DNA of 10,599 nucleotides from Euryarchaeota archaeon UBA10 (GTDB lineage Archaea; Thermoplasmatota; Poseidoniia; Poseidoniales; Poseidoniaceae): assembly GCA_002498185.1 (NCBI GenBank), contig DAGO01000011.1, positions 3,114-13,712 on the forward strand, written 5' to 3'. The first letter of the stretch is position 1. The number at the start of each line of letters is the position of its first letter. The position numbers and the translations under genes are program-made. A model generated the notes under the pieces. That model was not told where the DNA came from, did not search any database, and worked only from the letters and a program-made list of their open reading frames with translations. Below, piece by piece: positions 1 through 6,109 of the stretch.

Positions 1-72
1 CTACCTGAAGGCTGGACAATGGATCAGTGGAAATGGTATGGTGCTGAATGGCTTGCTAAGCAAGGTAAGTGA
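1..72 (+). CDS. C-terminal tail of an unidentified protein (5' end outside window)
   Basis: Frame 1 is open from the first base and ends at TGA 70-72, giving 23 residues with the start off the left edge. The tail is rich in aromatics: GWTMDQW, then KWYGAEWL, then a short basic end (AKQGK). Four tryptophans and a tyrosine within 23 residues is unusual composition for chance translation. My unverified recollection is that Trp/Tyr-rich GWTxxQW...YG tails of this kind end many Marine Group II proteins, often membrane or secreted ones. The function of the main body cannot be told from this fragment. Its stop codon directly abuts the stop codon of the convergent minus-strand gene, with no bases between them, which supports both being real gene ends. 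Confidence 0.6.
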   Translation, partial: LPEGWTMDQWKWYGAEWLAKQGK

Positions 73-330
73 TTAATCAGCTCGCCAGACAATAGGCAGG
101 CTAGATTTCAATTCACCCAGTTTTTCCCCAGAATACACGGATGCTCCGTCTACTTTGAGTGTACTTGTGATCAACCACAAAATAGCATTCCAACTCTTTG
201 GTGATGCGAATAATTCTACTTCACCCATTGTTGCTTTGACTAGTAATTTACCAGCGTCACTGTTGCCATCAAAAATAGCGTGAACTAGGTCTTTAGTTGA
301 CAACATATAGCCAGAAGGTCTCCAATCCAT
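73..330 (-). CDS. Small PIN-like protein, apparently catalytically dead and truncated (VapC remnant?)
   Basis: An 85-residue protein. Residues 8-60 read like the first half of a PIN-domain ribonuclease of the VapC type: a hydrophobic strand plus helix (YMLSTKDLVHAIF), an acidic-helix-GEVEL strand (28-41), then SP followed by a Trp-rich helix (43-55). VapC toxins normally have an Asp in the first strand (LDTN) and a Glu in the helix after SP. Here the first is Ser11 and the second helix (43-55) has no acidic residue. The protein also ends before the segment that would carry the remaining two acids; VapC is usually about 130 residues. If it is a PIN fold it should not cleave RNA. The start is ATG 330, with an SD (GAGGTG, 336-341) overlapping the stop of the upstream RHH gene, so the two are probably translationally coupled. 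The PIN assignment is by eye and moderate; expression as a gene is better supported than the fold. Confidence 0.55.
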   Translation of the reverse strand: MDWRPSGYMLSTKDLVHAIFDGNSDAGKLLVKATMGEVELFASPKSWNAILWLITSTLKVDGASVYSGEKLGELKSSLPIVWRAD

Positions 331-339
331 GGAAACACC

Positions 340-567
340 TCACACCTTGAATGGAGCAAGATTCAATCTTTGGACAAGATGTTCAGCGCTAACATCAGCG
401 ACTTCTTTCATCTGTGTGCGCAGTTCATCTAAATCGCCATTCATTTTAGCTAATTTATGTGCTCGAATTAGTTCAGACAAGAATGAGTCTACACTGCGAT
501 GTCCGTCCATCGTTCTCAATGTATTCAATTGTCTTCTAACTTCGTAACTTACACTCACAGAGGTCAT
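340..567 (-). CDS. Ribbon-helix-helix DNA-binding protein (VapB/SegB-like)
   Basis: A 75-residue protein. The N-terminus has alternating hydrophobics (TSVSVSYEV, residues 2-10), as in the DNA-contacting beta strand of RHH dimers. A helix (11-20), a turn at DGHRS and a second helix (SVDSFLSELIRAHKL) follow. The C-terminal 35 residues are a charged helix that could be a partner-binding tail. The start at ATG 567 is chosen because GGAG (574-577) lies 5 nt ahead of it; the earlier in-frame ATGs at 591 and 582 have no SD. The gene lies 90 nt downstream of parA and 9 nt upstream of the PIN-like gene. Known precedents for each pairing are VapB antitoxins (RHH before a PIN toxin) and SegB (archaeal RHH partner of a ParA). 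Either role is possible. RHH proteins commonly repress their own operon, and the inverted repeat at 625-650 is a candidate site. Confidence 0.7.
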   Translation of the reverse strand: MTSVSVSYEVRRQLNTLRTMDGHRSVDSFLSELIRAHKLAKMNGDLDELRTQMKEVADVSAEHLVQRLNLAPFKV

Positions 568-624
568 CCCTTCTCCGGTCATGGATACCATGGGGTCTTC
601 TGACTACTTGAATCCCGCGCGCAT

Positions 625-650
625 GCAAACGCTTGCGAAGCGTGTTTTGC
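625..650. repeat. Inverted repeat between parA and the RHH gene
   Basis: The core is ACGCTT (629-634), GCG spacer, AAGCGT (638-643), a perfect 6-bp palindromic pair. Imperfect outer arms GCAA (625-628) and TTGC (647-650) extend it past a short bulge. It sits in the 90-nt gap just downstream of parA and upstream of the RHH start. It could be an RHH operator, a centromere-like parS/segS element or a transcript hairpin. No T-run follows it on the minus strand, so a terminator is the least likely reading. Confidence 0.45.
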
Positions 651-657
651 GTCCTAA

Positions 658-1626
658 TCAAATCGACCGACCTTGCTTCTCTAGAAGCAACCTTGGGTGC
701 TCAGTGACTCCGAATTGACGGCGCATTTCTTGCACTCTTTCGTGATATTCCTTAGTCAGTGACCAATATTCTCGGCTACCTGCCCCTGCACCGCTTTTGC
801 TAGGTTTGTTCAAGATAACAGTTGGCGCTCCAGTCCAGGCTGCTTCTGCAACCTTTGCCAGTCTTCGAATAGGCGTTTTGAACACCTTTTTCGGGATCTT
901 AGATTGTACTTCATTACATACGTGAAGTGATAATTTCGACCTTTGGTCTACCATGGTCATAGCTACACCGAAAATCTTCAAGTTTCGGTTTATTCTCTTC
1001 TGAATCATCTTAACGCTGTTCATCAGCATGCTGAAACCTTCCAAAGCATAGTATTCTGCTTGGACAGGAATGAATACCCAGTTAGCAGCACATAGCGCAT
1101 TTATCGATAGTAAACCCAGAGATGGTGGAGTATCGATAATTATGTGGTCGAATTGGTCAATAATTGGAGCAAGGGCTTCTCTCAGCCTTGTTTCTCTACC
1201 GATTCTGTGGCTCAACTCGATTTCAGCACCAGACAGATGAATGTCGCTGGGAAGTAGCCACAAGTTGTCTACTCCCAAATCTTCAGGAATTCGATTTGAA
1301 TTTTCATTTCGTTTTGACCATGCTTTCTGCATAGATTCAGTTAATTCCTGAGGAGAAATGATGTATTCTTCCATTAATGGTAATTCTTCACCGCTATCAT
1401 TTACAAGTAAATCATAGGCGGTTTTCTTGATTTTCTTCTTTTCCACACCGAAAGATGTAGCGCAATTTCCTTGTGGATCTAAATCAATGAGTAGAACCTT
1501 TGCTGGTGGGACTTTGAATTTGGGATTTCCCTTTGCTAGAGCGGCAGCTAGGTTGACCGCAGTAGTTGTTTTTGCACAGCCTCCTTTCTGATTTGCAACC
1601 GCTACTACCATCTTGTATGGATTCAT
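658..1626 (-). CDS. parA: ParA/Soj/SegA-type Walker ATPase
   Basis: A 322-residue P-loop ATPase of the ParA/MinD group, which in bacteria and archaea forms ATP-dependent dimers on nucleoid DNA to move a partner-bound cargo. Visible motifs are the deviant Walker A KGGCAKTT (14-21) with the signature Lys14, switch I LLIDLDPQGN (45-54) including the likely catalytic Asp50, and Walker B HIIIDTPPSLG (161-171). VFIPVQAEYYALEG (184-197) is typical of chromosomal and plasmid ParA rather than MinD. There is no N-terminal helix-turn-helix domain. The Ala in place of the usual Gly in Walker A is a variant known in the family. Residues 62-125 and the basic C-terminus past about 280 are longer than in minimal SegA proteins of about 220 residues. 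Start ATG 1626 has a strong SD, GGGAGGTG (1632-1639), 5 nt away. The next gene on the same strand is a ribbon-helix-helix protein, the partner class used in archaeal SegAB. Cargo is unknown: chromosome, plasmid-derived locus or a protein cluster. Confidence 0.88.
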   Translation of the reverse strand: MNPYKMVVAVANQKGGCAKTTTAVNLAAALAKGNPKFKVPPAKVLLIDLDPQGNCATSFGVEKKKIKKTAYDLLVNDSGEELPLMEEYIISPQELTESMQKAWSKRNENSNRIPEDLGVDNLWLLPSDIHLSGAEIELSHRIGRETRLREALAPIIDQFDHIIIDTPPSLGLLSINALCAANWVFIPVQAEYYALEGFSMLMNSVKMIQKRINRNLKIFGVAMTMVDQRSKLSLHVCNEVQSKIPKKVFKTPIRRLAKVAEAAWTGAPTVILNKPSKSGAGAGSREYWSLTKEYHERVQEMRRQFGVTEHPRLLLEKQGRSI

Positions 1627-1706
1627 CTAAACACCTCCCAAACTCGCTGCCGTGTATCTCCGTGATAGGCGGCCCTCTGTAAAGAGTCGCATTCTTGGAG
1701 TGCTAA

Positions 1707-2714
1707 TCATCCCTGTTGAATGACAGGAACTGGGACTTCGGACAGAATCTTTCGCACAATGTGCATTCCGGTAATTCCACGGATCTTTGCTTCTGGCTTC
1801 ATTACGATTCTGTGAGAAATAATCTGCAAAGCAATTCCCTTGATGTCATCTGGAATTACGTAATCTCTTCCGTCAATAGCGGCTGCAGCACGCCCAGTCT
1901 TGAACAACGATTGGCTCGCACGAGGAGATGCACCGTTTACAACACGGTGGTCTTCACGGGTTCTTTGGACGATTTCGACAATGTAGGAAAGAATTGCTGG
2001 GTCGACGTGTACGGTTTCAAGCGCTTTCTGCATAGCAACTACCTTCTTTGGTGAGGTGATTTGCTCGACATCGTGTTGGTCCTTACCACGCAGCTTACGA
2101 CGTGCTAGAATCGCCTTTTCTTCCGCACGGTCAGGATAACCCATGCTCATCTTCATCAGGAAACGGTCCATCTGCGCTTCAGGCAGAGGGTATGTTCCTT
2201 CTTGCTCAATTGGGTTTTGAGTTGCCAATACAACGAATGGTGCTGGCAATTTGTGAGTAATACCTTCAATGGTAACCTGCTTTTCTTCCATAGCCTCAAG
2301 CAAAGCGGCTTGGGTTTTCGGAGGAGCACGGTTAATTTCGTCAGCTAGTAGAATGTTAGAGAACAGTGGTCCTGCACGTAGTTTGAATTCTCCAGATTTT
2401 TGGTCGTACATGTACGTACCCATGATATCGCTCGGCAGCAAGTCAGGTGTGAACTGAACACGCTTGAACTTACAACCTAGGGCACGAGCGAACGTGTTTG
2501 CCAGCAATGTTTTAGCTAATCCTGGGAAATCTTCCAGTAGCATGTTACCGTTAGATAAGATTCCAACAGTAACTCTGCGAAGGTTTTCGTTCTTACCAAT
2601 GATAACTTTCGAAACTTCACCCATTAGTGAATTTGCAATCGAAGATACTGTGGCAATGAGGTCCTTTGTGCGATGGTCGCCTGCTGGCGCTCCTGCTTGG
2701 AATCCTGCGTTCAT
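1707..2714 (-). CDS. MoxR-family AAA+ ATPase
   Basis: A 335-residue MoxR-type AAA+ ATPase, a family thought to act as chaperones that mature or remodel partner complexes, often next to VWA or DUF58 proteins. Motifs counted from the chosen start: Walker A as FPGLAKT (63-69), Walker B ILLADEIN (121-128) with the DE pair, sensor 1 TQNP (165-168) followed by the MoxR hallmark EGTYPLPEAQMDRF, and sensor 2 GASPRAS in the C-terminal lid. GLAKT is a common MoxR form. The open frame begins 15 codons earlier at 2759. ATG 2714 is preferred because GGGGTG lies 8 nt upstream, whereas 2759 has no SD, and the extra residues (EWAGWLFVPRG) do not resemble the family. No DUF58 or VWA partner is visible downstream; parA follows after 80 nt. 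The substrate is therefore unknown. Family call is firm, start less so. Confidence 0.9.
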   Translation of the reverse strand: MNAGFQAGAPAGDHRTKDLIATVSSIANSLMGEVSKVIIGKNENLRRVTVGILSNGNMLLEDFPGLAKTLLANTFARALGCKFKRVQFTPDLLPSDIMGTYMYDQKSGEFKLRAGPLFSNILLADEINRAPPKTQAALLEAMEEKQVTIEGITHKLPAPFVVLATQNPIEQEGTYPLPEAQMDRFLMKMSMGYPDRAEEKAILARRKLRGKDQHDVEQITSPKKVVAMQKALETVHVDPAILSYIVEIVQRTREDHRVVNGASPRASQSLFKTGRAAAAIDGRDYVIPDDIKGIALQIISHRIVMKPEAKIRGITGMHIVRKILSEVPVPVIQQG

Positions 2715-2814
2715 GGTAATAGCACCCCTTGGTACAAATAGCCAACCAGCCCATTCCATACTTCAAGGTATTGCGTCCATAAGTCGCGAGGAATCACGAC
2801 GTACAGCGTTTTTC

Positions 2815-4641
2815 TCAACGGCCCCAGAAGTGGTCCTGCTTACGATGTAGACGGGTGATTTCTTCCAAAATTTCCTCTTCGATAGGAGTCAAATCGAGTT
2901 TTCTTAATCGCTTGGCGTGTGATGATGGGATATCAACCCAAAACTCGTCACCTTCTTCGATTTGTCTTCCCACTGTAGGTCCCATTACTGCCACAGCCAA
3001 TTCTTCACCCTGGTGGCCTTGTTTTACATCTTCACTAGATCTGGTTCTGAGGCTCTTAATTTGGCCAATAGGCGTACCATCCAACTTCATGATTTTTTGG
3101 CCGATATGAACTCTGCCTCCAAGCACTCTCATCCCAACAATGGCTGGTCCTTTGTTCCTGAAGGTGTGGTCTTTGAGGAATAATAGGTGGCCAGGATAAA
3201 CCAAATTTTCTCTTGCAGCAGCATCCATTTCTGCTTTAGTAACCTCTCTCCATTCTTCAAATTCCTCGAGAATCCGGTAGATAATGTCTGCACTGATGAA
3301 CTTGATTTCAGCATCTGGCCCCTCCAGTTTTGGCTGAACCTCTGTATTTCCTTTTACTGAGAATCCAAGGATTACCTGATTTAATGCATCATCGGCACAC
3401 TGGGCTGTGATGATGTCTCTTTTGTTGACAGGACCCACTGTGGCCATCCGAATCGGGATTTCCATCTTATCCAATTCAAATGCTAGTGCTTCCAATCCAC
3501 CAACGGTATCCGCTTTGATTACAACGCCCTCTTCGGCGATGTCAACCGAAATCTTTGCTTCCTTGAAAGCTTCTTTTTCAGCGCTTGATTTTGCTTCTGC
3601 AGTATTGGTTTGCCTCAATGTAGTTCCAGCTAGCACGTTTTCTAGATTAGGTGCTACAATCTTCAATCCACAGGCTGCAACTGCGGTCTCGCATGATTCC
3701 CAGCGGTCACCAGCGTCTCTCATTTCTGACATTCCTTTAGGCCTGAACATTCCTTTGATATGGGTTGAAAATGGGCCATCAGAACCTACTAGAGTGATTG
3801 TATCGCCTACATTCAATTCTCCACGATTGAGGATTACATCGATCGTTTTGCCTAAACCTCTCTCATCCTTCATTTCTAGGACTGTACCCTCGCCATCACC
3901 AAGAGTATCTCTCAGTCTTTCCTCTAGAAACCGTTCAGCGAGTCCTACGGTTACAGTTAGCAAGTCTTGGAGGCCTTCTCCATCCTTAGCTGAACATGGA
4001 ACCATAGCGAGATTAGATTTGAAATCACGAATCTTGTCATACCTTTCGATATTGAAGCCGTGTTCGCTGAATTGCCCAAGTAATTTCCAGTACCTTTCAT
4101 CGAATAGCTGTTGGACATCCTCTCTCTGATTTTTCCAGGATTCGATGAATGAGCGTCCTTTTTCCGTTCTCCAGCCGTGGATTCTGTCTACTTTGTTTGC
4201 AGCAACAACGAACGGAGTTTTCTTGTCTCTTAGAATTCGAAGACTCTCGATAGTCTGAGGCTGAAGACCTTCCATTACATCTACAACAAGAATGGCGATA
4301 TCTGCCAGTGCCCCACCTCGGCTTCTAAGGCTGGTGAATGAGTGGTGTCCAGGAGTGTCGATGAACAACAATCCGGGGCTGTTGAAATCTTTGCCACCAG
4401 TCATAGCAGCACAGGTTTCATTCAGTATCTTTGCAGGAACCTCGGTTGCACCAATGTGCTGAGTTATCCCTCCTGCCTCTCTATCCATTACACTTGCTTG
4501 CCTCTCAGAACCGAGGGACCTGAAATGGTCCAAAACGCTAGTTTTCCCATGGTCAACATGGCCTAGAACTGAAACGATTGGTTGGCGTTGCCAACCGAGG
4601 ATTTTGCTCTCTTCTTCAGAGCCATTTTCCTCATCGGACAT
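2815..4641 (-). CDS. infB: Translation initiation factor aIF5B (archaeal IF-2)
   Basis: A 608-residue GTPase that promotes joining of the ribosomal subunits and checks initiator Met-tRNA at the P site. The G motifs are all present: G1 GHVDHGKT (27-34), G2 Thr60 in GGITQHIGAT, G3 DTPGH (95-99), G4 NKVD (149-152) and G5 SAK (217-219). Next come the beta-barrel domain II, the linker and domain III, and a C-terminal barrel containing GHQGEELAVAVMGPTVGRQIEEGDEF. The length fits archaeal/eukaryotic IF5B cores of about 600 residues, without the long bacterial N-terminal extension. The short acidic N-terminus (SDEENGSEEE) is the only variable part. Start ATG 4641 has a strong SD, GGAGGT, 6 nt upstream. 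It lies 49 nt downstream of ndk, as in many archaeal genomes, and probably shares its transcript. Confidence 0.97.
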   Translation of the reverse strand: MSDEENGSEEESKILGWQRQPIVSVLGHVDHGKTSVLDHFRSLGSERQASVMDREAGGITQHIGATEVPAKILNETCAAMTGGKDFNSPGLLFIDTPGHHSFTSLRSRGGALADIAILVVDVMEGLQPQTIESLRILRDKKTPFVVAANKVDRIHGWRTEKGRSFIESWKNQREDVQQLFDERYWKLLGQFSEHGFNIERYDKIRDFKSNLAMVPCSAKDGEGLQDLLTVTVGLAERFLEERLRDTLGDGEGTVLEMKDERGLGKTIDVILNRGELNVGDTITLVGSDGPFSTHIKGMFRPKGMSEMRDAGDRWESCETAVAACGLKIVAPNLENVLAGTTLRQTNTAEAKSSAEKEAFKEAKISVDIAEEGVVIKADTVGGLEALAFELDKMEIPIRMATVGPVNKRDIITAQCADDALNQVILGFSVKGNTEVQPKLEGPDAEIKFISADIIYRILEEFEEWREVTKAEMDAAARENLVYPGHLLFLKDHTFRNKGPAIVGMRVLGGRVHIGQKIMKLDGTPIGQIKSLRTRSSEDVKQGHQGEELAVAVMGPTVGRQIEEGDEFWVDIPSSHAKRLRKLDLTPIEEEILEEITRLHRKQDHFWGR

Positions 4642-4652
4642 GTCAAAACCTC

Positions 4653-4684
4653 CAATTGGATTTTTTAATTTTGCAATTGGATTT
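4653..4684. repeat. Two 11-bp direct repeats in the ndk-infB spacer
   Basis: CAATTGGATTT occurs at 4653-4663 and again at 4674-4684, exact copies 21 bp apart, or two helical turns. Both carry the palindrome CAATTG. The left copy overlaps the infB Shine-Dalgarno on the minus strand. The A/T-rich stretch between them could hold an internal promoter for infB, but this is a guess. Confidence 0.5.
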
Positions 4685-4690
4685 CAAAAA

Positions 4691-5137
4691 TCACTCATAG
4701 ACCCAAGATTGACTATCTTGAGTCCATTCGTTAGTACCCTCTGGGAACCATAATCCAAGTTCAAATTCAGCGGTTTCTGGAGCATCAGACCCGTGAATCA
4801 TGTTGTATCCAATATCCATTCCGAAATCTCCTCGGATTGTTCCTGGCGCAGCTTCGCGACCGTTGGTTGGTCCAATCAAATTTCGAGCAACACTGATTGC
4901 ATCTCTTCCTGACCAAGCCATGCATACTACAGGCCCACTGGTTACGAACTTAATCAATCCAGGGAAGAACGGCCTTTCAGCGTGAACAGCATAGTGTTCC
5001 TTTGCGATTTCTTCGCTAGGAATAACTTGCTTTAATCCAACTAATTGTAGACCTTTTCTTTCAAATCTCTGGATGATTTCTCCAACCAATCCTCTCTGTA
5101 CGCCATCAGGCTTTACCATAACATAGGTAGTCTCCAT
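4691..5137 (-). CDS. ndk: Nucleoside diphosphate kinase
   Basis: A 148-residue enzyme that moves the gamma phosphate from ATP to other NDPs through a phosphohistidine, balancing NTP and dNTP pools in the cytoplasm. The catalytic histidine is His115 in NMIHGSD. The N-terminal TYVMVKPDGVQRGLVGEII (residues 4-22), ERPFFPGL (54-61) and GPTNGREAAPGTIRGDF (89-105) are standard family segments. Length matches the usual 140-155. The open frame extends to 5167, but ATG 5137 is chosen because GGTGG stands 7 nt ahead and the protein then begins METTYVMVKPDG as family members do. It lies between L24e and infB, the usual archaeal neighbourhood, with 69 nt to L24e. Confidence 0.96.
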   Translation of the reverse strand: METTYVMVKPDGVQRGLVGEIIQRFERKGLQLVGLKQVIPSEEIAKEHYAVHAERPFFPGLIKFVTSGPVVCMAWSGRDAISVARNLIGPTNGREAAPGTIRGDFGMDIGYNMIHGSDAPETAEFELGLWFPEGTNEWTQDSQSWVYE

Positions 5138-5206
5138 ACTAATTCCACCAATGCAGGCGACAAGCATGCCCTATTTGAGCGCAACGATTGTAGTAATTGT
5201 GTAAAA

Positions 5207-5398
5207 TCACTGGATTCCGCCTTTTACATAATGGCGGGTCCACTTGACTTTGCGCGAGTTTCGCTTTAGCTTGACTGCATTCTTGCGAGCCTTACTGTTA
5301 GCAAACCACTGTACTGTGCCGTCACGGCGAATGAACATCAAGCCTGTACCAGGTTCGATGACATCTCCTGAGAAACTGCAAATTCTTTGTTCTGGCAT
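5207..5398 (-). CDS. rpl24e: 50S ribosomal protein L24e (eL24), zinc ligands mostly lost
   Basis: A 63-residue large-subunit ribosomal protein. CSFSGDVIEPGTG (residues 7-19), MFIRRDGTVQWF and the basic tail NSRKVKWTRHYVK match eL24. Archaeal members typically bind zinc with CxxC near the N-terminus and CxxxC in FCSSKCEKN. Here only the first Cys (Cys7) remains: the second is Ser (CSFS), and the C-terminal pair is Ala and Ala (FANSKARKN). The N-terminal CSFSG form resembles eukaryotic eL24, which is also zinc-free. Start ATG 5398 is preferred over GTG 5407 because GGTGA lies 5 nt ahead, overlapping the stop of S28e. The two genes therefore look translationally coupled. Confidence 0.93.
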   Translation of the reverse strand: MPEQRICSFSGDVIEPGTGLMFIRRDGTVQWFANSKARKNAVKLKRNSRKVKWTRHYVKGGIQ

Positions 5399-5403
5399 TG
5401 AGA

Positions 5404-5628
5404 TCACCTATAGTTGAGTTTACGGGCTTCTCGGCCAGTATCGATTAGCATCAGGATATCACCGACACGAACAGGTCCAACCACGTTTCTTGTGATAATT
5501 CTACCAACGTCACGTGGGTTGGGTGCATCGTTAACACGCACTTTAACCTGAGTAGCTTCACCGGTCATACCGGTTCTTCCTACAATTTCGACAACCTCTG
5601 CAGGCCATCCTCCGAGTTCTTCAGACAT
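5404..5628 (-). CDS. rps28e: 30S ribosomal protein S28e (eS28)
   Basis: A 74-residue small-subunit protein of the OB-fold eS28 family found in archaea and eukaryotes, located near the mRNA exit and decoding platform. The signature GRTGMTGEATQVKVRVND (17-34) and the near-invariant C-terminal LMLIDTGREARKL (59-71) are intact. Length fits the usual 65-75. Start ATG 5628 has GGAGG 8 nt upstream. It sits 29 nt after L7Ae, and its stop codon is part of the ribosome-binding site of L24e. Confidence 0.96.
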   Translation of the reverse strand: MSEELGGWPAEVVEIVGRTGMTGEATQVKVRVNDAPNPRDVGRIITRNVVGPVRVGDILMLIDTGREARKLNYR

Positions 5629-5657
5629 TTCTTATTCCTCCGAAATCAGTGATATAT

Positions 5658-6029
5658 TCAGTTGGAAAGCCCCTTTACTAGCTCTACAACTTCGTTGAAT
5701 TTTTCTTGAGCTCCCTTGGAAACTTCCAGAAGAGCGAGGGAAGCGGTCTTGACGCCGCCTGGCATACCGGCTTCTTTTGCTAGGAATTCCTGGCTAGGAA
5801 CATATCCGAACGGGATACCTTTCTCAGCGCAGATTAGAGGAATGTGAGCCAGTAGTTCTGGCGGGTTTACGTCCTCTGCCATAATGATGAACTTTGCAGT
5901 ACCGCGCTCTGCGGTCTTAGTTACCTCATTAGATCCTTTTTTCATCTTTCCATTCTTGTTAGCCGAAACCATCTCGTAGATCTTGTCTGCGACATCGTTA
6001 GGGGTCTCATATGACACGTGTGCACTCAT
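5658..6029 (-). CDS. rpl7ae: Ribosomal protein L7Ae (eL8), kink-turn binding protein
   Basis: A 123-residue protein that binds kink-turn RNA. In archaea L7Ae serves in the 50S subunit, box C/D and H/ACA guide RNPs and RNase P. The RNA-binding segment KGSNEVTKTAERGTAKFI (31-48) and the following AEDVNPPELLAHIPLICAEKGIPFGYVPS (51-79) are nearly canonical. The frame is open up to 6092, but the start is placed at ATG 6029 (SAHVSYETP). That gives the normal family length and has GAGTGA shortly upstream. The two earlier ATGs (6044, 6092) have no SD, and 6092 lies in or before the TATA box. It is the first gene of the L7Ae-S28e-L24e-ndk-infB unit. Confidence 0.96.
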   Translation of the reverse strand: MSAHVSYETPNDVADKIYEMVSANKNGKMKKGSNEVTKTAERGTAKFIIMAEDVNPPELLAHIPLICAEKGIPFGYVPSQEFLAKEAGMPGGVKTASLALLEVSKGAQEKFNEVVELVKGLSN

Positions 6030-6078
6030 TGAAATCACTCTCATGCTTATGTGAAGCAAGGCTGCGCACGGCCTCGCG

Positions 6079-6086
6079 AATATAAA
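6079..6086 (-). promoter_or_regulatory. TATA box for the L7Ae operon
   Basis: On the minus strand the bases read TTTATATT, very close to the archaeal TATA consensus, between prs (ends at 6110) and the L7Ae start at 6029. Transcription would start about 25 nt further on, near 6055-6058, leaving a leader of roughly 25-30 nt that includes the GAGTGA ribosome-binding site. This implies the translation unit can be transcribed independently of prs. Confidence 0.65.
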
Positions 6087-6109
6087 CACCACGGGTTAGC
6101 CATTTGGGC

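Noticed and set aside
658..1626. Walker A Ala (KGGCAKTT) as a sign of an inactive ParA
   Set aside because: Ala at this position occurs in functional ParA-family members; signature Lys, catalytic Lys and Asp are present.
2464..2850. 128-codon plus-strand open frame
   Set aside because: Antisense to moxR and the end of infB, low-complexity composition, no recognisable motif.
3407..4129. 240-codon plus-strand open frame
   Set aside because: Lies wholly antisense to infB, whose GTPase motifs are complete; Ser/Leu-rich composition is typical of an antisense shadow.
6030..6060. Possible kink-turn in the L7Ae leader for autoregulation
   Set aside because: Archaeal L7Ae autoregulation through a leader K-turn is known, and GA-rich bases are present, but I could not draw a stem-bulge-GA/AG arrangement that satisfies the consensus.
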